Both the position numbers and the translations under genes were made by a program. A stretch of DNA of 64,000 nt, taken from positions 2,664,001 to 2,728,000 of the forward strand of contig NZ_CP076135.1 in NCBI RefSeq assembly GCF_018736105.1, in the 5' to 3' direction. Of the stretch, positions 1 through 8,313 are shown one piece after another; position 1 is the first letter of the stretch, and each line of letters opens with the position of its first letter. The notes beneath the pieces are model-generated. The model searched no databases and was not told where the DNA came from. It saw nothing but the letters and a program-made list of their open reading frames with translations. This stretch comes from Bradyrhizobium sediminis. Lineage in GTDB: Bacteria; Pseudomonadota; Alphaproteobacteria; Rhizobiales; Xanthobacteraceae.

Positions 1-1
1 G

Positions 2-772
2 GACGTGAAACTCGGTGCGGTGGCCGGCTTCAATGGCGAGGCGGTGCGCAGCGTCGATTCCAAGCTATCGCGGCGCAACGGTGTGATCAGGAGCTTTACG
101 CTGAGCGGCAAGCTTGGCCGCGACACGCCGCTGACGGCGGATCTGCGCGGCCGCGCCCAGGGCCGCGAGGTGATCTATCTCGAGACCAACGACGCCGGCG
201 CATTTTTGCGATTCACCGACACCTACTCCAAGGCGGTCGGCGGCCAGCTCACCCTGGCCATGGATCCGCCGACGGCCGATCCCGGCCCGCGCGAGGGCTT
301 AATCAACGTCCGCGACTTCGCCATCAAGGGGGAAGCTTCGCTCGATCGCGTGGCCGCCGGCGGGACGGCCGGCCCGCAGAACGGCGTTTCTTTCTCGCGA
401 GTGCGCGCCGAATTTACCCGGCAGAACGGGCAGCTCAAGATCCGGGAGGGCGTCCTGAAAGGCCCGATGATTGGCGGGACCATCGAAGGCAGCATCGATA
501 TCCCCGGCAACCAGGTGCGCATGAGCGGCACCTTCGTGCCGATGTACGGGCTGAACAACATGTTCGGCCAGATTCCGATCGTCGGCCTGTTCCTCGGCGG
601 CGGCAGCAATGAGGGGCTGATCGGGGTGACCTACGAGATCGTCGGCACGCCCGGCGCGCCGGTGCTGCGCGTCAATCCGATCTCGGCGATGGCGCCCGGC
701 GTGCTCCGGAAGATTTTTGAATTCGGCACCGGCAGGCAGAACAACCCGGTGGAGTTTCCGAACAGCAACTGA
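2..772 (+). CDS. AsmA-like C-terminal domain protein, 5' part outside window
   Basis: The reading frame is open from the first bases of the window, so the true start lies upstream and only the C-terminal 256 or so residues are visible. The visible part is rich in alternating beta-strand patterns (RVRAEFTRQNGQLKIREGVLKG, broken by GTIEGSIDIPG) and ends with a proline/asparagine-rich tail. This resembles the C-terminal region of AsmA/YhdP/DUF3971 proteins, large envelope proteins of bridge-like type thought to act in lipid transport between membranes. No catalytic motif is expected. The next gene is convergent, with a 15-base gap. The family assignment rests on overall pattern, not on a signature motif. 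Confidence 0.7.
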   Translation, partial: DVKLGAVAGFNGEAVRSVDSKLSRRNGVIRSFTLSGKLGRDTPLTADLRGRAQGREVIYLETNDAGAFLRFTDTYSKAVGGQLTLAMDPPTADPGPREGLINVRDFAIKGEASLDRVAAGGTAGPQNGVSFSRVRAEFTRQNGQLKIREGVLKGPMIGGTIEGSIDIPGNQVRMSGTFVPMYGLNNMFGQIPIVGLFLGGGSNEGLIGVTYEIVGTPGAPVLRVNPISAMAPGVLRKIFEFGTGRQNNPVEFPNSN

Positions 773-787
773 TCGACGTTTCGTCGG

Positions 788-2035
788 CTAGCGCCGTAGC
801 GCCGGCACCACCAGGAACGGGATCAATCCCAAGACCACATTGACCAGCGCGAACACGATCAGCCAATTGTAGCTGTGGGTCCAGTCATGGATCAGGCCGC
901 CGCTCCACGAGCCCAGTCCCGAGCCGAGCCCGCTGCCGATCGAGATCGTGCCGTAGATGGTGCCGACCCGCTCGCCGCGAAAGATGTTGAGCGCGGTCGC
1001 CGTGATCAGGGGCCCGCGTGAACCGATCATGCTGCCGAAGCATATGACGAAGCCCGTCAGCAGCCAGTAGTTCGGATAGTATTGAATGAGCCACAGCAGG
1101 ATGATCCCGACGATGGAAACGCCGTAGCTGAACAGCACCGAGGGCCTGCGGCCGATGATGCCGTCGAGCGTGGAGATGCCGAGCATGCCAACCAGCGTCA
1201 GGATGCCGGAAAAGCCCCAGGCGGTCGCCGCCTGCAGCGGCGGAAAGCCGGCGTCGATCAGGTAGGCGACGATCTGCGCCGTGATCGCGTACATCGCGGC
1301 CGCGGTGAAGAAGAAGGTGCAAAACAGCGCCCAGAAGGCGTGGTGGCGTATCGCGCTCCCAAGCGTCCAGCCGTTGTCGACGAAACCCGCATCGGCTTTC
1401 CTGGCGATGTGCGGGGAGCCGGTGGCGAACAGCCGCCACGGCAGCACCAGCAGCGGCAGCAGCAGGCACAGCGCCGCGATACCGAACAACTGGTAGGCGT
1501 CGCGCCAGCCGATGTGGTCGATCAAGACCTGCGACGCCGGCAGCAGCACCAGGATGCCGGCGCCGGTTGCGGAATACAGGATCGCCATCGCGGTCGGCAG
1601 CCGCGGGCCGAACCAGCGGCCGAGCAGGATCGAATTCGGCACGTTGCCGATCAGGGCGATACCGAGGCCGACGCACAGCCCGACGCTCAACTGGACCTGC
1701 CAGAGATGCTGTGCATGTGACGCGATCAGGAACGCGGCTCCGAGCAGCAGCAGTCCAAGCGAGTAAACCATGCGCGGCCCGGAGCGGTCGAACAGACGTC
1801 CGACCAGCGGCGCCGTCAGTCCGCCCGCAAGCCATGTCAGCGAATAGACCGAAACCACCTGGGCGCGGTCCCAGCCGAAATCCTCAGAGATCGGTTTGAG
1901 AAACACGGTGAAGCTTTCGCCGAGACCGCGGCCGAGCACCGACAGTGCAAAGCACAGCGCCAGCACATTCAACGCCACGCGCGCCGGCTTCGGCGGCTGG
2001 GTCGGCGTATCCTCCCGTGGCGTATTCTTGTCCAT
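788..2035 (-). CDS. MFS transporter
   Basis: The 415-residue protein has about twelve hydrophobic segments in two halves separated by a polar central loop near residue 205. An MFS motif-A-like stretch, GRLFDRSGPR, follows TM2. Layout and length fit a 12-TM major facilitator, and the glycine-rich TM regions resemble the oxalate/formate or monocarboxylate-type MFS families, but the substrate cannot be read from sequence. The start ATG at 2035 gives the N-terminus MDKNTPREDTPTQPP, a short cytoplasmic tail before TM1. It lies downstream of tyrS on the same strand, 54 bases away, and could be co-transcribed with it. Confidence 0.85.
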   Translation of the reverse strand: MDKNTPREDTPTQPPKPARVALNVLALCFALSVLGRGLGESFTVFLKPISEDFGWDRAQVVSVYSLTWLAGGLTAPLVGRLFDRSGPRMVYSLGLLLLGAAFLIASHAQHLWQVQLSVGLCVGLGIALIGNVPNSILLGRWFGPRLPTAMAILYSATGAGILVLLPASQVLIDHIGWRDAYQLFGIAALCLLLPLLVLPWRLFATGSPHIARKADAGFVDNGWTLGSAIRHHAFWALFCTFFFTAAAMYAITAQIVAYLIDAGFPPLQAATAWGFSGILTLVGMLGISTLDGIIGRRPSVLFSYGVSIVGIILLWLIQYYPNYWLLTGFVICFGSMIGSRGPLITATALNIFRGERVGTIYGTISIGSGLGSGLGSWSGGLIHDWTHSYNWLIVFALVNVVLGLIPFLVVPALRR

Positions 2036-2089
2036 ATCAGCAGGGAGCGCGTTTCCGCGGCTCCGAGCAAGCGCGTAAAGCGAATGCGC

Positions 2090-3343
2090 CTATGCAGGCT
2101 TGAGCAGGACGTGGCGCTTCCGGCCGAGCGACAGCTTGATGACGCCTTCGGGGGTGAGGTCCTTGGGCGCCAGCATCATCTTCTCGTCGCTGACCGCGAT
2201 ATCGTTGACGCGCAGGCCGCCGCCCTTGATCTGGCGCCGTGCCTCGCCGTTCGAGGCGACCAGGCCCGCCTTGACGAACGAAGCCAGCACGCCGAGCCCG
2301 GCCTCGAGTTCGCCGCGCGGAATTTCGACCCGCGGCAGGTTTTCCGCGATCGCGCCTTCCTCGAAGGTTTTTCGCGCGGTTTCGGCGGCCGTGCGGGCCG
2401 CCTCCGCGCCGTGCAGCAGCGTGGTCGCGGCGTCGGCGAGCGCCTTCTTGGCTTCGTTGATCTCGGCGCCCTGCAAGGCGGCGAGCCGCCCGACTTCGGC
2501 GAGCGGCAGCGTCGTGAACAGTTTCAGGAATCGCGGCACGTCGGCGTCCTCGGTGTTGCGCCAGAACTGCCAGTATTCGTAGGGGCTCTTCATGTCGGCG
2601 TTGAGCCAGACCGCGCCGCTGGCGGTCTTGCCCATCTTCTCGCCCGACGAAGTCGTGATCAGCGGCGTGGTCAGCGCGTGCAGCTGTGGCGTGCCCATGC
2701 GGCGGCCGAGATCGATGCCGTTGACGATGTTGCCCCACTGGTCGGAGCCGCCCATCTGCAGCCGGCAGTCGTAGCGCCGGTTCAGCACGGCGTAGTCATA
2801 GGCCTGCAGGATCATGTAGTTGAATTCGATGAAGCTCATTTCCTGGTCGCGCTCGAGCCTGAGCTTGACCGAGTCCATCGCCAGCATGCGGTTGACCGAG
2901 AAATGCCGGCCGATATCGCGCAGCATTTCGATCCAGTTCAGTTTGGTCAGCCATTCCGCGTTGTCGGGCATCACGGCGTCGTGCTTGCCCTCGCCGAAGC
3001 GCAGGAACTTGGAGAACACCTGCTTGATGCCGTCCTTGTTGCGCTCGATGTCTTCGATCGAGAGGATCTTGCGGGTTTCGTCCTTGCCGGAGGGATCGCC
3101 GACCCGGGTGGTGCCGCCGCCCATCAGCGCGATCGGCTTGTTGCCGGTCTGCTGCAGCCAGTACAGGCACATGATCTGCACCATCGAGCCGACGTGAAGC
3201 GAGGGCGCCGTGCAGTCGAAGCCGATATAGGCGGTCAGTTCGCCCTTGGCCGCCAGCGCATCCAGCGAGCCCGGATCCGAGATCTGATGAATAAAGCCGC
3301 GGCTCTGCAGCACATTGAGAAAATCAGATTTAAATACAGTCAT
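2090..3343 (-). CDS. tyrS: tyrosyl-tRNA synthetase
   Basis: TyrRS (417 aa) charges tRNA-Tyr with tyrosine in the cytoplasm. The class I Rossmann core has the HIGH-type signature as HVGS at residues 50-53, preceded by the tyrosine-pocket stretch [13 protein letters not shown]. The KMSKS-type loop reads KMGKT near residue 234, after GEK. The C-terminal 65 or so residues form an S4-like RNA-binding domain ([20 protein letters not shown]). Length is normal for bacterial TyrRS. It is divergent from anmK across about 160 bases that must hold both promoters, a gene pair seen in related genomes. Confidence 0.97.
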   Translation of the reverse strand: MTVFKSDFLNVLQSRGFIHQISDPGSLDALAAKGELTAYIGFDCTAPSLHVGSMVQIMCLYWLQQTGNKPIALMGGGTTRVGDPSGKDETRKILSIEDIERNKDGIKQVFSKFLRFGEGKHDAVMPDNAEWLTKLNWIEMLRDIGRHFSVNRMLAMDSVKLRLERDQEMSFIEFNYMILQAYDYAVLNRRYDCRLQMGGSDQWGNIVNGIDLGRRMGTPQLHALTTPLITTSSGEKMGKTASGAVWLNADMKSPYEYWQFWRNTEDADVPRFLKLFTTLPLAEVGRLAALQGAEINEAKKALADAATTLLHGAEAARTAAETARKTFEEGAIAENLPRVEIPRGELEAGLGVLASFVKAGLVASNGEARRQIKGGGLRVNDIAVSDEKMMLAPKDLTPEGVIKLSLGRKRHVLLKPA

Positions 3344-3504
3344 TTGTGTGCGACTCTGATCATGCTTGCTTCACGGTATCTGCACGGGTTTGCGGAACCC
3401 TGTCGGATTAGGCTGCCGCAGGCCGGCGCGCTGTGGCATTATAAGATGTGCTGGTTTGACACAAGGTTTGACACCAGCGGGCGTCGAGGGCAGGGCGTCA
3501 CGAC

Positions 3505-4614
3505 ATGGCAATGATGCTGACGGCACTCGGTCTGATGAGCGGCACCTCGCTCGACGGGGTCGACGTCGCCTTGATCGAAACCGACGGCCGGCGGGTGAAG
3601 TCGATCGGCCCATCCGGCTACCGGGCCTACACGAACCAGGAACGTGGTCTGTTGCGCCAGGCGCTGACGGAGGCCGTCCACCTGCCGCAGCGCGATGCCC
3701 GGCCGGGCATCCTGCGTGAGGCCGAGCGCGCCGTTACTTTGGCCCATGCCGAGGCGGTCGCCGCCTTCAACGCGCAGCACCGCATCTCCTGCCAGGACAT
3801 CGATATCGTCGGCTTTCACGGCCAGACCGTGCTGCACCGGCCGGCGCAAAAGATGACCGTGCAGATCGGTGACGCAGCCGCGCTGGCCAGGACCATCCAT
3901 ATTCCCGTGATGCATGATTTTCGCGCCGCCGACGTCGCCGCCGGCGGGCAGGGCGCGCCGCTCGTGCCGGTCTATCACCGCGCGCTGGCCCAATCGCTGG
4001 AGCGCGAGGGCCCGATTGTCGTGGTCAATATCGGCGGCGTTTCCAACATCACCTATATCGACGGGCCGGATATCCTGATCGCCTGCGATACCGGGCCGGG
4101 CAACGCGCTGCTCGACGATCACATGTTCCGCACCATGAGCCAGTCGTTCGACTGCGAGGGCCGCATGGCGGCGCAAGGCGCGGTGGATGTGCCATGGGTC
4201 ATCCGCGCGCTGGAGCATCCGTTCTTTGCGCTGCCGCCGCCGAAATCGCTCGACCGCAACGACTTCGCTTCGCTGGTGCTGCGCGACATGTCTCCGGCCG
4301 ATGGTGCTGCGACCCTGACGGCGTTCACGGCGGAAGCCATCGCCCGGATCGTGCCGCTGCTGCCGAAGGAGCCGAAGAGCTGGATCGTCGCCGGCGGTGG
4401 TGCCCGCAACCTCACCATGCTGCGGATGCTGCGCGAGCGGCTGCAGCCCGCCACCGTCGAGCCCGCCGAGGCGCTGGGCTGGGCGGCCGACGCCCTCGAG
4501 GCGCAGGCCTTCGGCTTCCTGGCCGCCCGCGGCCTGAAGGGCCTGCCGTTGAGCTATCCGACTACCACCGGCGTGCCGATGCCGATGACCGGCGGGCTGA
4601 TCGCGCGACCGTGA
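3505..4614 (+). CDS. anmK: anhydro-N-acetylmuramic acid kinase
   Basis: AnmK (369 aa) hydrolyses and phosphorylates 1,6-anhydro-MurNAc to MurNAc-6-phosphate, returning cell-wall turnover products to metabolism. The diagnostic N-terminal ATP-binding motif GLMSGTSLDGVD lies at residues 9-20. Further landmarks are VGFHGQTVLH near 110, DFRAADVAAGGQGAPLVP near 140-157, the CDTGPGNALLDD motif near 195-206, and AGGGARN near residue 297. The length is standard. The last twelve codons and stop belong to a 64-bp direct repeat found again 1,416 bases downstream, so the present 3' end may have been rebuilt by an insertion event. Confidence 0.96.
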   Translation: MAMMLTALGLMSGTSLDGVDVALIETDGRRVKSIGPSGYRAYTNQERGLLRQALTEAVHLPQRDARPGILREAERAVTLAHAEAVAAFNAQHRISCQDIDIVGFHGQTVLHRPAQKMTVQIGDAAALARTIHIPVMHDFRAADVAAGGQGAPLVPVYHRALAQSLEREGPIVVVNIGGVSNITYIDGPDILIACDTGPGNALLDDHMFRTMSQSFDCEGRMAAQGAVDVPWVIRALEHPFFALPPPKSLDRNDFASLVLRDMSPADGAATLTAFTAEAIARIVPLLPKEPKSWIVAGGGARNLTMLRMLRERLQPATVEPAEALGWAADALEAQAFGFLAARGLKGLPLSYPTTTGVPMPMTGGLIARP

Positions 4615-4631
4615 TCAAGATGCAGGTGCAT
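4568..4631. repeat. left direct repeat: anmK 3' end
   Basis: This 64-bp segment covers the last codons of anmK (GVPMPMTGGLIARP and the stop) plus 17 bases beyond. It recurs at 5984-6047 with four mismatches. Two of these, inside the Ala-Arg-Pro codons, are synonymous (CGA versus AGG for Arg); the other two lie in the downstream palindrome. It marks the left edge of the 1.35 kb accessory insert. Confidence 0.9.
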
Positions 4632-4657
4632 TGGAATTTAATTCCATGCAAATGCAT
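4620..4657. promoter_or_regulatory. paired ATGCA-N2-TGCAT palindromes
   Basis: Two 12-bp palindromic boxes, ATGCAGGTGCAT (4620-4631) and ATGCAAATGCAT (4646-4657), flank a TGGAATT/AATTCCA inverted repeat. Together they form a large imperfect palindrome with one bulged base. The segment sits between the anmK stop and the stop of the convergent gene. It may act as a protein-binding site or as a two-way terminator; which is unknown. Similar boxes occur at 6036, 6063 and 6083. Confidence 0.5.
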
Positions 4658-5376
4658 CATCTCTTTGGGGCCGGCTTTTCTCGATTCAAGTCGGCACGCG
4701 TGAATCTGGCCTCCGGCATTCTAAGCGTTCGTGCCGATGCTTCTTTTAGAGACGCGATCTCCTCCGGCTTCATAGATTCCACATGTTTCATGACCGCTTG
4801 GCGGAGGCGATCAACGTTTGCATCGAGATAATTCGCGGCTGTCTGCATGAATCCTCTAAGTTGATCTCCATCCTCTTTTTGTGGACCGAGAAAGGTCGCG
4901 AGGATGTGACCAACGCCACGCTGACCGTCGTGTTCGATTACACCGACGACGCATTGTCGCCATGCCCCGAATTTGTGGCCGGCATAGGCGTCTCTAACGT
5001 CTTTGAACCATCGAAATGAACTTACCCCATTGGGGTCATGACCGTAGATGGCCTCGGCCGACAGAGGGTATTGCGCGGTCTTGTCGAAGCAGCCAACAAA
5101 TTGGACGATTGCATCGCGGAATAGACTTTTTCCAATGATGCGGGCTTCGGTCTCAGTCGTCGAAGCATATTTTTCGTGCCAAAGCTTCATCGTCTCCAAG
5201 CTTGTTTGCATATCTTGCTGAAGGATAAGGTTTTCGGCGTATTCCCTGGCTAACGCAGTATCCAACGTTTTCAGAGGTGTATCAGCCACGTTGGCGGTCC
5301 ATCGTTTATGGCCGCCGGCATCGATAACGCCGTCGACGATTGTTAGTTCTCGAGTGGGTGGCATTACATTAGACAT
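4657..5376 (-). CDS. hypothetical protein with HEPN-like R-x5-H motif
   Basis: A 239-residue, mainly alpha-helical soluble protein of no family I can name with certainty. Helices around residues 40-100 (including SLFRDAIVQFVGCFDKT) are followed by FRWFKDVRDAYAGHKFG. R128 and H134 there fit the R-x4-6-H motif of HEPN-fold RNases such as AbiU2-type toxins, though one motif is weak proof. The tail is basic (EKPAPKR). It is the second gene of a two-gene unit, 49 bases after the membrane-protein gene at 5426-5905. Base composition is visibly more AT-rich than its neighbours (one sampled 60-base line is about 52% G+C), suggesting horizontal acquisition. Alternatively it is a non-catalytic helical protein. 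Confidence 0.6.
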   Translation of the reverse strand: MSNVMPPTRELTIVDGVIDAGGHKRWTANVADTPLKTLDTALAREYAENLILQQDMQTSLETMKLWHEKYASTTETEARIIGKSLFRDAIVQFVGCFDKTAQYPLSAEAIYGHDPNGVSSFRWFKDVRDAYAGHKFGAWRQCVVGVIEHDGQRGVGHILATFLGPQKEDGDQLRGFMQTAANYLDANVDRLRQAVMKHVESMKPEEIASLKEASARTLRMPEARFTRADLNREKPAPKR

Positions 5377-5425
5377 CCGAAGAGCACTTCCTCGAAAAGC
5401 ATGGTACGGCGGGTCGCCCTGGACA

Positions 5426-5905
5426 TCAGCGACGTGTTATCCGTCTACTCGGCTGGTTTCTGACTTTTCTCCAGGCATCATCGCTAAATTGGAAGAACAA
5501 GCGTTCCGCTCTACCCTCATCGTCTGCCGCGACCCATGATCTGATTTTCGTACTTCCTAGGACGGCTTCTAGAACCTGCGCCTCGGTCATCGAACAATTG
5601 CCCATCAAATGTATGATGCTCTTGGCGCCCATGCCGAGCCCGCCATTCTCAGCGGAACGTCTTTCATCTTCAAGGTAACGTTCGATCTTCCATCGGCGCT
5701 GCAATTTTTGTTGCAAGTATCCGAAGAACGCTAACGCCGCAAAGATGCCGGTCAGCGTCTGAGCGATATTGGCCGCGACCGAAAGGGAAGCCAGCCAGTC
5801 GAATGGCGGCCAAGCCGGCGAATAAAGCAGCGGCAGACAGATGAACAGCCAAGCCGCCAATGCAGCTAGTGCTATCATGAAGATGTGTCGGTGCTGGGAA
5901 CCCAT
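5426..5905 (-). CDS. hypothetical membrane protein, two TM segments
   Basis: A 159-residue protein with a short basic N-terminus, a TM segment at about residues 9-28 (FMIALAALAAWLFICLPLLY), a second at about 44-63 (NIAQTLTGIFAALAFFGYL), and a cytoplasmic part of about 95 residues. The basic helix QQKLQRRWKIERYLEDERR follows TM2, which resembles small two-TM proteins with a stator-like helix. It is the first gene of the unit that continues with the HEPN-like gene. Its promoter must lie in the 78 bases between its start and the right direct repeat. No family was recognised. Confidence 0.6.
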   Translation of the reverse strand: MGSQHRHIFMIALAALAAWLFICLPLLYSPAWPPFDWLASLSVAANIAQTLTGIFAALAFFGYLQQKLQRRWKIERYLEDERRSAENGGLGMGAKSIIHLMGNCSMTEAQVLEAVLGSTKIRSWVAADDEGRAERLFFQFSDDAWRKVRNQPSRRITRR

Positions 5906-5983
5906 CTTACAACTTTAACAAGAACGGTGGCGATTTAAACACTGCTGATTTCTCCCAAGAGTTCGGCAGGGGCGCGGTTTTCT

Positions 5984-6047
5984 CCGGCGTGCCGATGCCG
6001 ATGACCGGCGGGCTGATCGCGAGGCCGTGATCAAGATGCAAATGCAT
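5984..6047. repeat. right direct repeat: orphan anmK 3' end
   Basis: This is a copy of 4568-4631. It retains the frame of the last anmK codons and the TGA but is not attached to any anmK body, so it is a 3' remnant. Together the two copies bound the insert 4632-5983. It also carries one ATGCAAATGCAT box (6036-6047). Confidence 0.9.
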
Positions 6048-6062
6048 CGACCTTGACGTTAT

Positions 6063-6094
6063 ATGCAGGCGCATGTAATTACATGCATCTGCAT
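6063..6094. promoter_or_regulatory. 32-bp palindrome upstream of glutathione transferase
   Basis: Two boxes, ATGCAGGCGCAT (6063-6074) and ATGCATCTGCAT (6083-6094), flank GTAATTAC. The whole 32 bp is an inverted repeat with two mismatched pairs. It ends 19 bases before the chosen GST start and just before its ribosome-binding site. Size and symmetry are what one expects of a dimeric repressor operator (for example MarR/TetR type). The regulator is not identified. Confidence 0.55.
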
Positions 6095-6113
6095 GAAACC
6101 ACGAGGTCGTGCC

Positions 6114-6794
6114 ATGACTGCGCCGCTCAGACTGATCAGCCACAAGCTCTGTCCCTATGTGCAGCGCGCGGTGATTGCGCTGACCGAGAAGGGTGTCCCG
6201 TTCGAGCGGATCGATATCGATCTCGCCAACAAGCCGGATTGGTTCTTAGGCATCTCGCCGCTCGGCAAGACGCCGGTGTTGCAGGTCGGCGACAAGGCGA
6301 TTTTCGAGTCCGCCGTCATCCTGGAATATCTGGAGGAAACGCAGGCCAAGCCGTTGCACCCGGCCGATCCGCTTGCGCGCGCCGAACACCGCGGCTGGAT
6401 CGAATTCGGCTCGGCGGTGCTGAACGATATCGCCGGCTTCTATGCTGCGCCGGACGTAGCCACGTTCAAGGCCAAGGCGGCGCAGCTCGAACGGAAACTT
6501 GCGCGGCTCGAGGCGCGCGTGGTGGCCGCGCCATGGTTCGACGGCGGGAACTTCTCGCTGGTCGATGCGGTGTTCGGTCCGGTGTTTCGTTACTTCGACG
6601 TGTTCGACGACATCGGCGACTTCGGCATCCTGTCCGACAAGCCGAAGCTTGCGCGCTGGCGCAAGTCGCTCGCCGCGCGGCCGTCGGTGCAATCGGCGGT
6701 CGGCGCGGACTATCCGGCGCTGCTGCGCGATTTCATCGAGCGGCGGAGGTCGTGGCTGTCGCGATTGCAGGCCGAGGCCCGCGCCGCGGCGTAA
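6114..6794 (+). CDS. glutathione S-transferase family protein
   Basis: A 226-residue GST with an N-terminal thioredoxin fold (LRLISHKLCPYVQRAVIAL, CPYVQR being an omega/lambda-like redox-active cysteine motif, Cys at about residue 12). The glutathione-binding element FESAVILEYLEE is near residues 63-74, preceded by the cis-Pro loop LGKTPVLQ, and an all-alpha C-terminal domain follows. It probably reduces or conjugates electrophiles in the cytosol. I chose ATG 6114 over the in-frame ATG at 6063 because GAGG lies about 9 bases upstream and the upstream stretch is the 32-bp palindrome. It stands alone, downstream of the anmK insert. Confidence 0.9.
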   Translation: MTAPLRLISHKLCPYVQRAVIALTEKGVPFERIDIDLANKPDWFLGISPLGKTPVLQVGDKAIFESAVILEYLEETQAKPLHPADPLARAEHRGWIEFGSAVLNDIAGFYAAPDVATFKAKAAQLERKLARLEARVVAAPWFDGGNFSLVDAVFGPVFRYFDVFDDIGDFGILSDKPKLARWRKSLAARPSVQSAVGADYPALLRDFIERRRSWLSRLQAEARAAA

Positions 6795-6831
6795 CGTCCG
6801 TCATGCCCGGCCATGACGAAGACCGAGACTT

Positions 6832-7344
6832 TCAGAGTTCCGACGCCATGCGGGCGAGTGTCGCAACCGTATTCATGTTGCGCGCGGTGCCGGTTTTGGC
6901 GGCGGGTATCACCAGCTTCGACTTGGCCATGCCCTCGCCGTAGTGGATGTAGATCTCGCGGCGGCCCAGCCGGATTTCTTCGTCGCGGCGGCCGCGAATG
7001 CCGGCCAGCGTATCCGCCGGCGGTGCGCGGTCGAGGAACAGCGCCATGGTGCGATTGGGCGCGGCCTTCGGAAATGGATTGTCCGACAGCACCTCCGCCA
7101 TCTCGGCGGCGCTGCGCACGAGAACGCCGACCGGCTTGCCGGCATAGGCTTGCAGGCGCTTCTCCAGCGCGGACTTGATGGCGGCTTCGGATTTGCCAAA
7201 GGTGAAGACGACATTGCCGCTGGCGATGAAGGTGCGGACGGCGCCGAACCCCAGTTCCTCGCAGATATCCTTGAGGTCGCTCATCGGCAGCTTGCCGGTG
7301 CCGCCGACATTGACGGCCCGCAGCAGCGCCACGAACGCGCCCAT
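6832..7344 (-). CDS. DUF1697 family protein
   Basis: The 170-residue protein matches DUF1697 from end to end. The N-terminus is FVALLRAVNVGGTGKLPMSDL, then an FIASGNVVF strand, a central LVRSAAEM segment, and a C-terminal TARNMNTVATLARMA motif. The biochemical role of the family is not established; it is small, cytosolic and common in soil bacteria. It lies 4 bases downstream of the hydrolase gene on the same strand and is surely co-transcribed with it. Confidence 0.9.
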   Translation of the reverse strand: MGAFVALLRAVNVGGTGKLPMSDLKDICEELGFGAVRTFIASGNVVFTFGKSEAAIKSALEKRLQAYAGKPVGVLVRSAAEMAEVLSDNPFPKAAPNRTMALFLDRAPPADTLAGIRGRRDEEIRLGRREIYIHYGEGMAKSKLVIPAAKTGTARNMNTVATLARMASEL

Positions 7345-7348
7345 CGGC

Positions 7349-7996
7349 CTAGCGAACGTTGGCGAGCCGCATGTCGAGATAGCCGGTCACCGTCTCCATC
7401 AGCGGCTCCAGCTTGTCCTCGAAGAAATGGTTGGCGCCCGGAATGGTCTGCTGGTCGATGACGATGCCTTTTTGGGTCTTCAGCTTTTCGACCAGCGTAG
7501 TGACGTCCTTCGCCGGCGCCACGATATCCTTGTCGCCGTGGACGATCAGGCCGGACGAGGGGCAGGGCGCCAGGAACGAAAAATCGTAACGGTTGGGTTC
7601 GGGCGCGATCGAGATAAAGCCTTCGACCTCCGGCCGGCGCATCAGGAGCTGCATGCCGATCCAGGCGCCGAACGAGAAGCCCGCGACCCAGCAGGCGCGC
7701 GCTTCCGGGTTGATGGTCTGCGCCCAATCGAGCGCCGACGCCGCATCCGACAGTTCGCCGGTGCCATGGTCGAACGTGCCCTGGCTGCGACCGACGCCGC
7801 GGAAGTTGAACCGCAACACCGAAAAGCCGCGCGCCACAAAGGCGTAGTAGACTTGATAGACGATCGGGTGGTTCATGCTGCCGCGAAATTGCGGATGCGG
7901 GTGCAGCACCATCGCGATCGGCGCGTTCTTCTGCTTGGCCGGATGATAACGGCCTTCGAGACGGCCTGCGGGGCCGGTGAAAATGACTTCAGGCAT
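7349..7996 (-). CDS. alpha/beta hydrolase (dienelactone-hydrolase-like)
   Basis: A 215-residue alpha/beta-hydrolase. HPHPQFRGSMNHPIVY near residues 32-47 supplies an oxyanion-loop type stretch. The nucleophile elbow reads GFSFG (Ser near residue 99), the acid is probably in HGDKD near residue 150, and the catalytic His lies in GANHFF near residue 190. The pattern fits small KANL3/Tex30-like or DLH-like esterases; the substrate is unknown. The start MPEVIFTGPAGRLEGRY is typical for orthologues. It is first in a two-gene unit with the DUF1697 gene. Confidence 0.87.
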   Translation of the reverse strand: MPEVIFTGPAGRLEGRYHPAKQKNAPIAMVLHPHPQFRGSMNHPIVYQVYYAFVARGFSVLRFNFRGVGRSQGTFDHGTGELSDAASALDWAQTINPEARACWVAGFSFGAWIGMQLLMRRPEVEGFISIAPEPNRYDFSFLAPCPSSGLIVHGDKDIVAPAKDVTTLVEKLKTQKGIVIDQQTIPGANHFFEDKLEPLMETVTGYLDMRLANVR

Positions 7997-8313
7997 TGGT
8001 GATCCTTGGCAAAATCAACCGACTTTGTGCTGGCTTCATCCGGCGCTTTGGCAGATGAAGTCTTGCAGAGAGATAAGGGCTGATCAGACGTCGTTGGGCG
8101 ATGCGCGAACGGCGCCTGGTGAAGTGGTCGCCGCGTTCTAGCATGAGGCGAGGGGCAAAAAGCAAGCTTCTTGAGCATCTCGCGGGGGCCTTCACAACCT
8201 TGGCGTTGGCGATTGCCGGGCGGCGGCGCGATCCCCAATTGCGGTAGGGTCGGCCGGGACGGTGTAGGGTGCTGCCGGCAACGCATTTCTCTTTCCAGGT
8301 AATATATTACTCC
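7997..8313. other. intergenic region upstream of the suf operon
   Basis: These 317 bases separate the divergent hydrolase and cysteine desulfurase genes and should hold both promoters. I see no convincing ORF, RNA or perfect palindrome. An AT-rich AATATATTA stretch lies just ahead of the desulfurase start. Confidence 0.5.

Noticed and set aside
2084..3514. 476-codon plus-strand ORF over tyrS
   Set aside because: It is the antisense of tyrS, caused by high G+C third positions. Its translation is Gln/Arg/Ala-rich without domains, and tyrS is unmistakable on the other strand.
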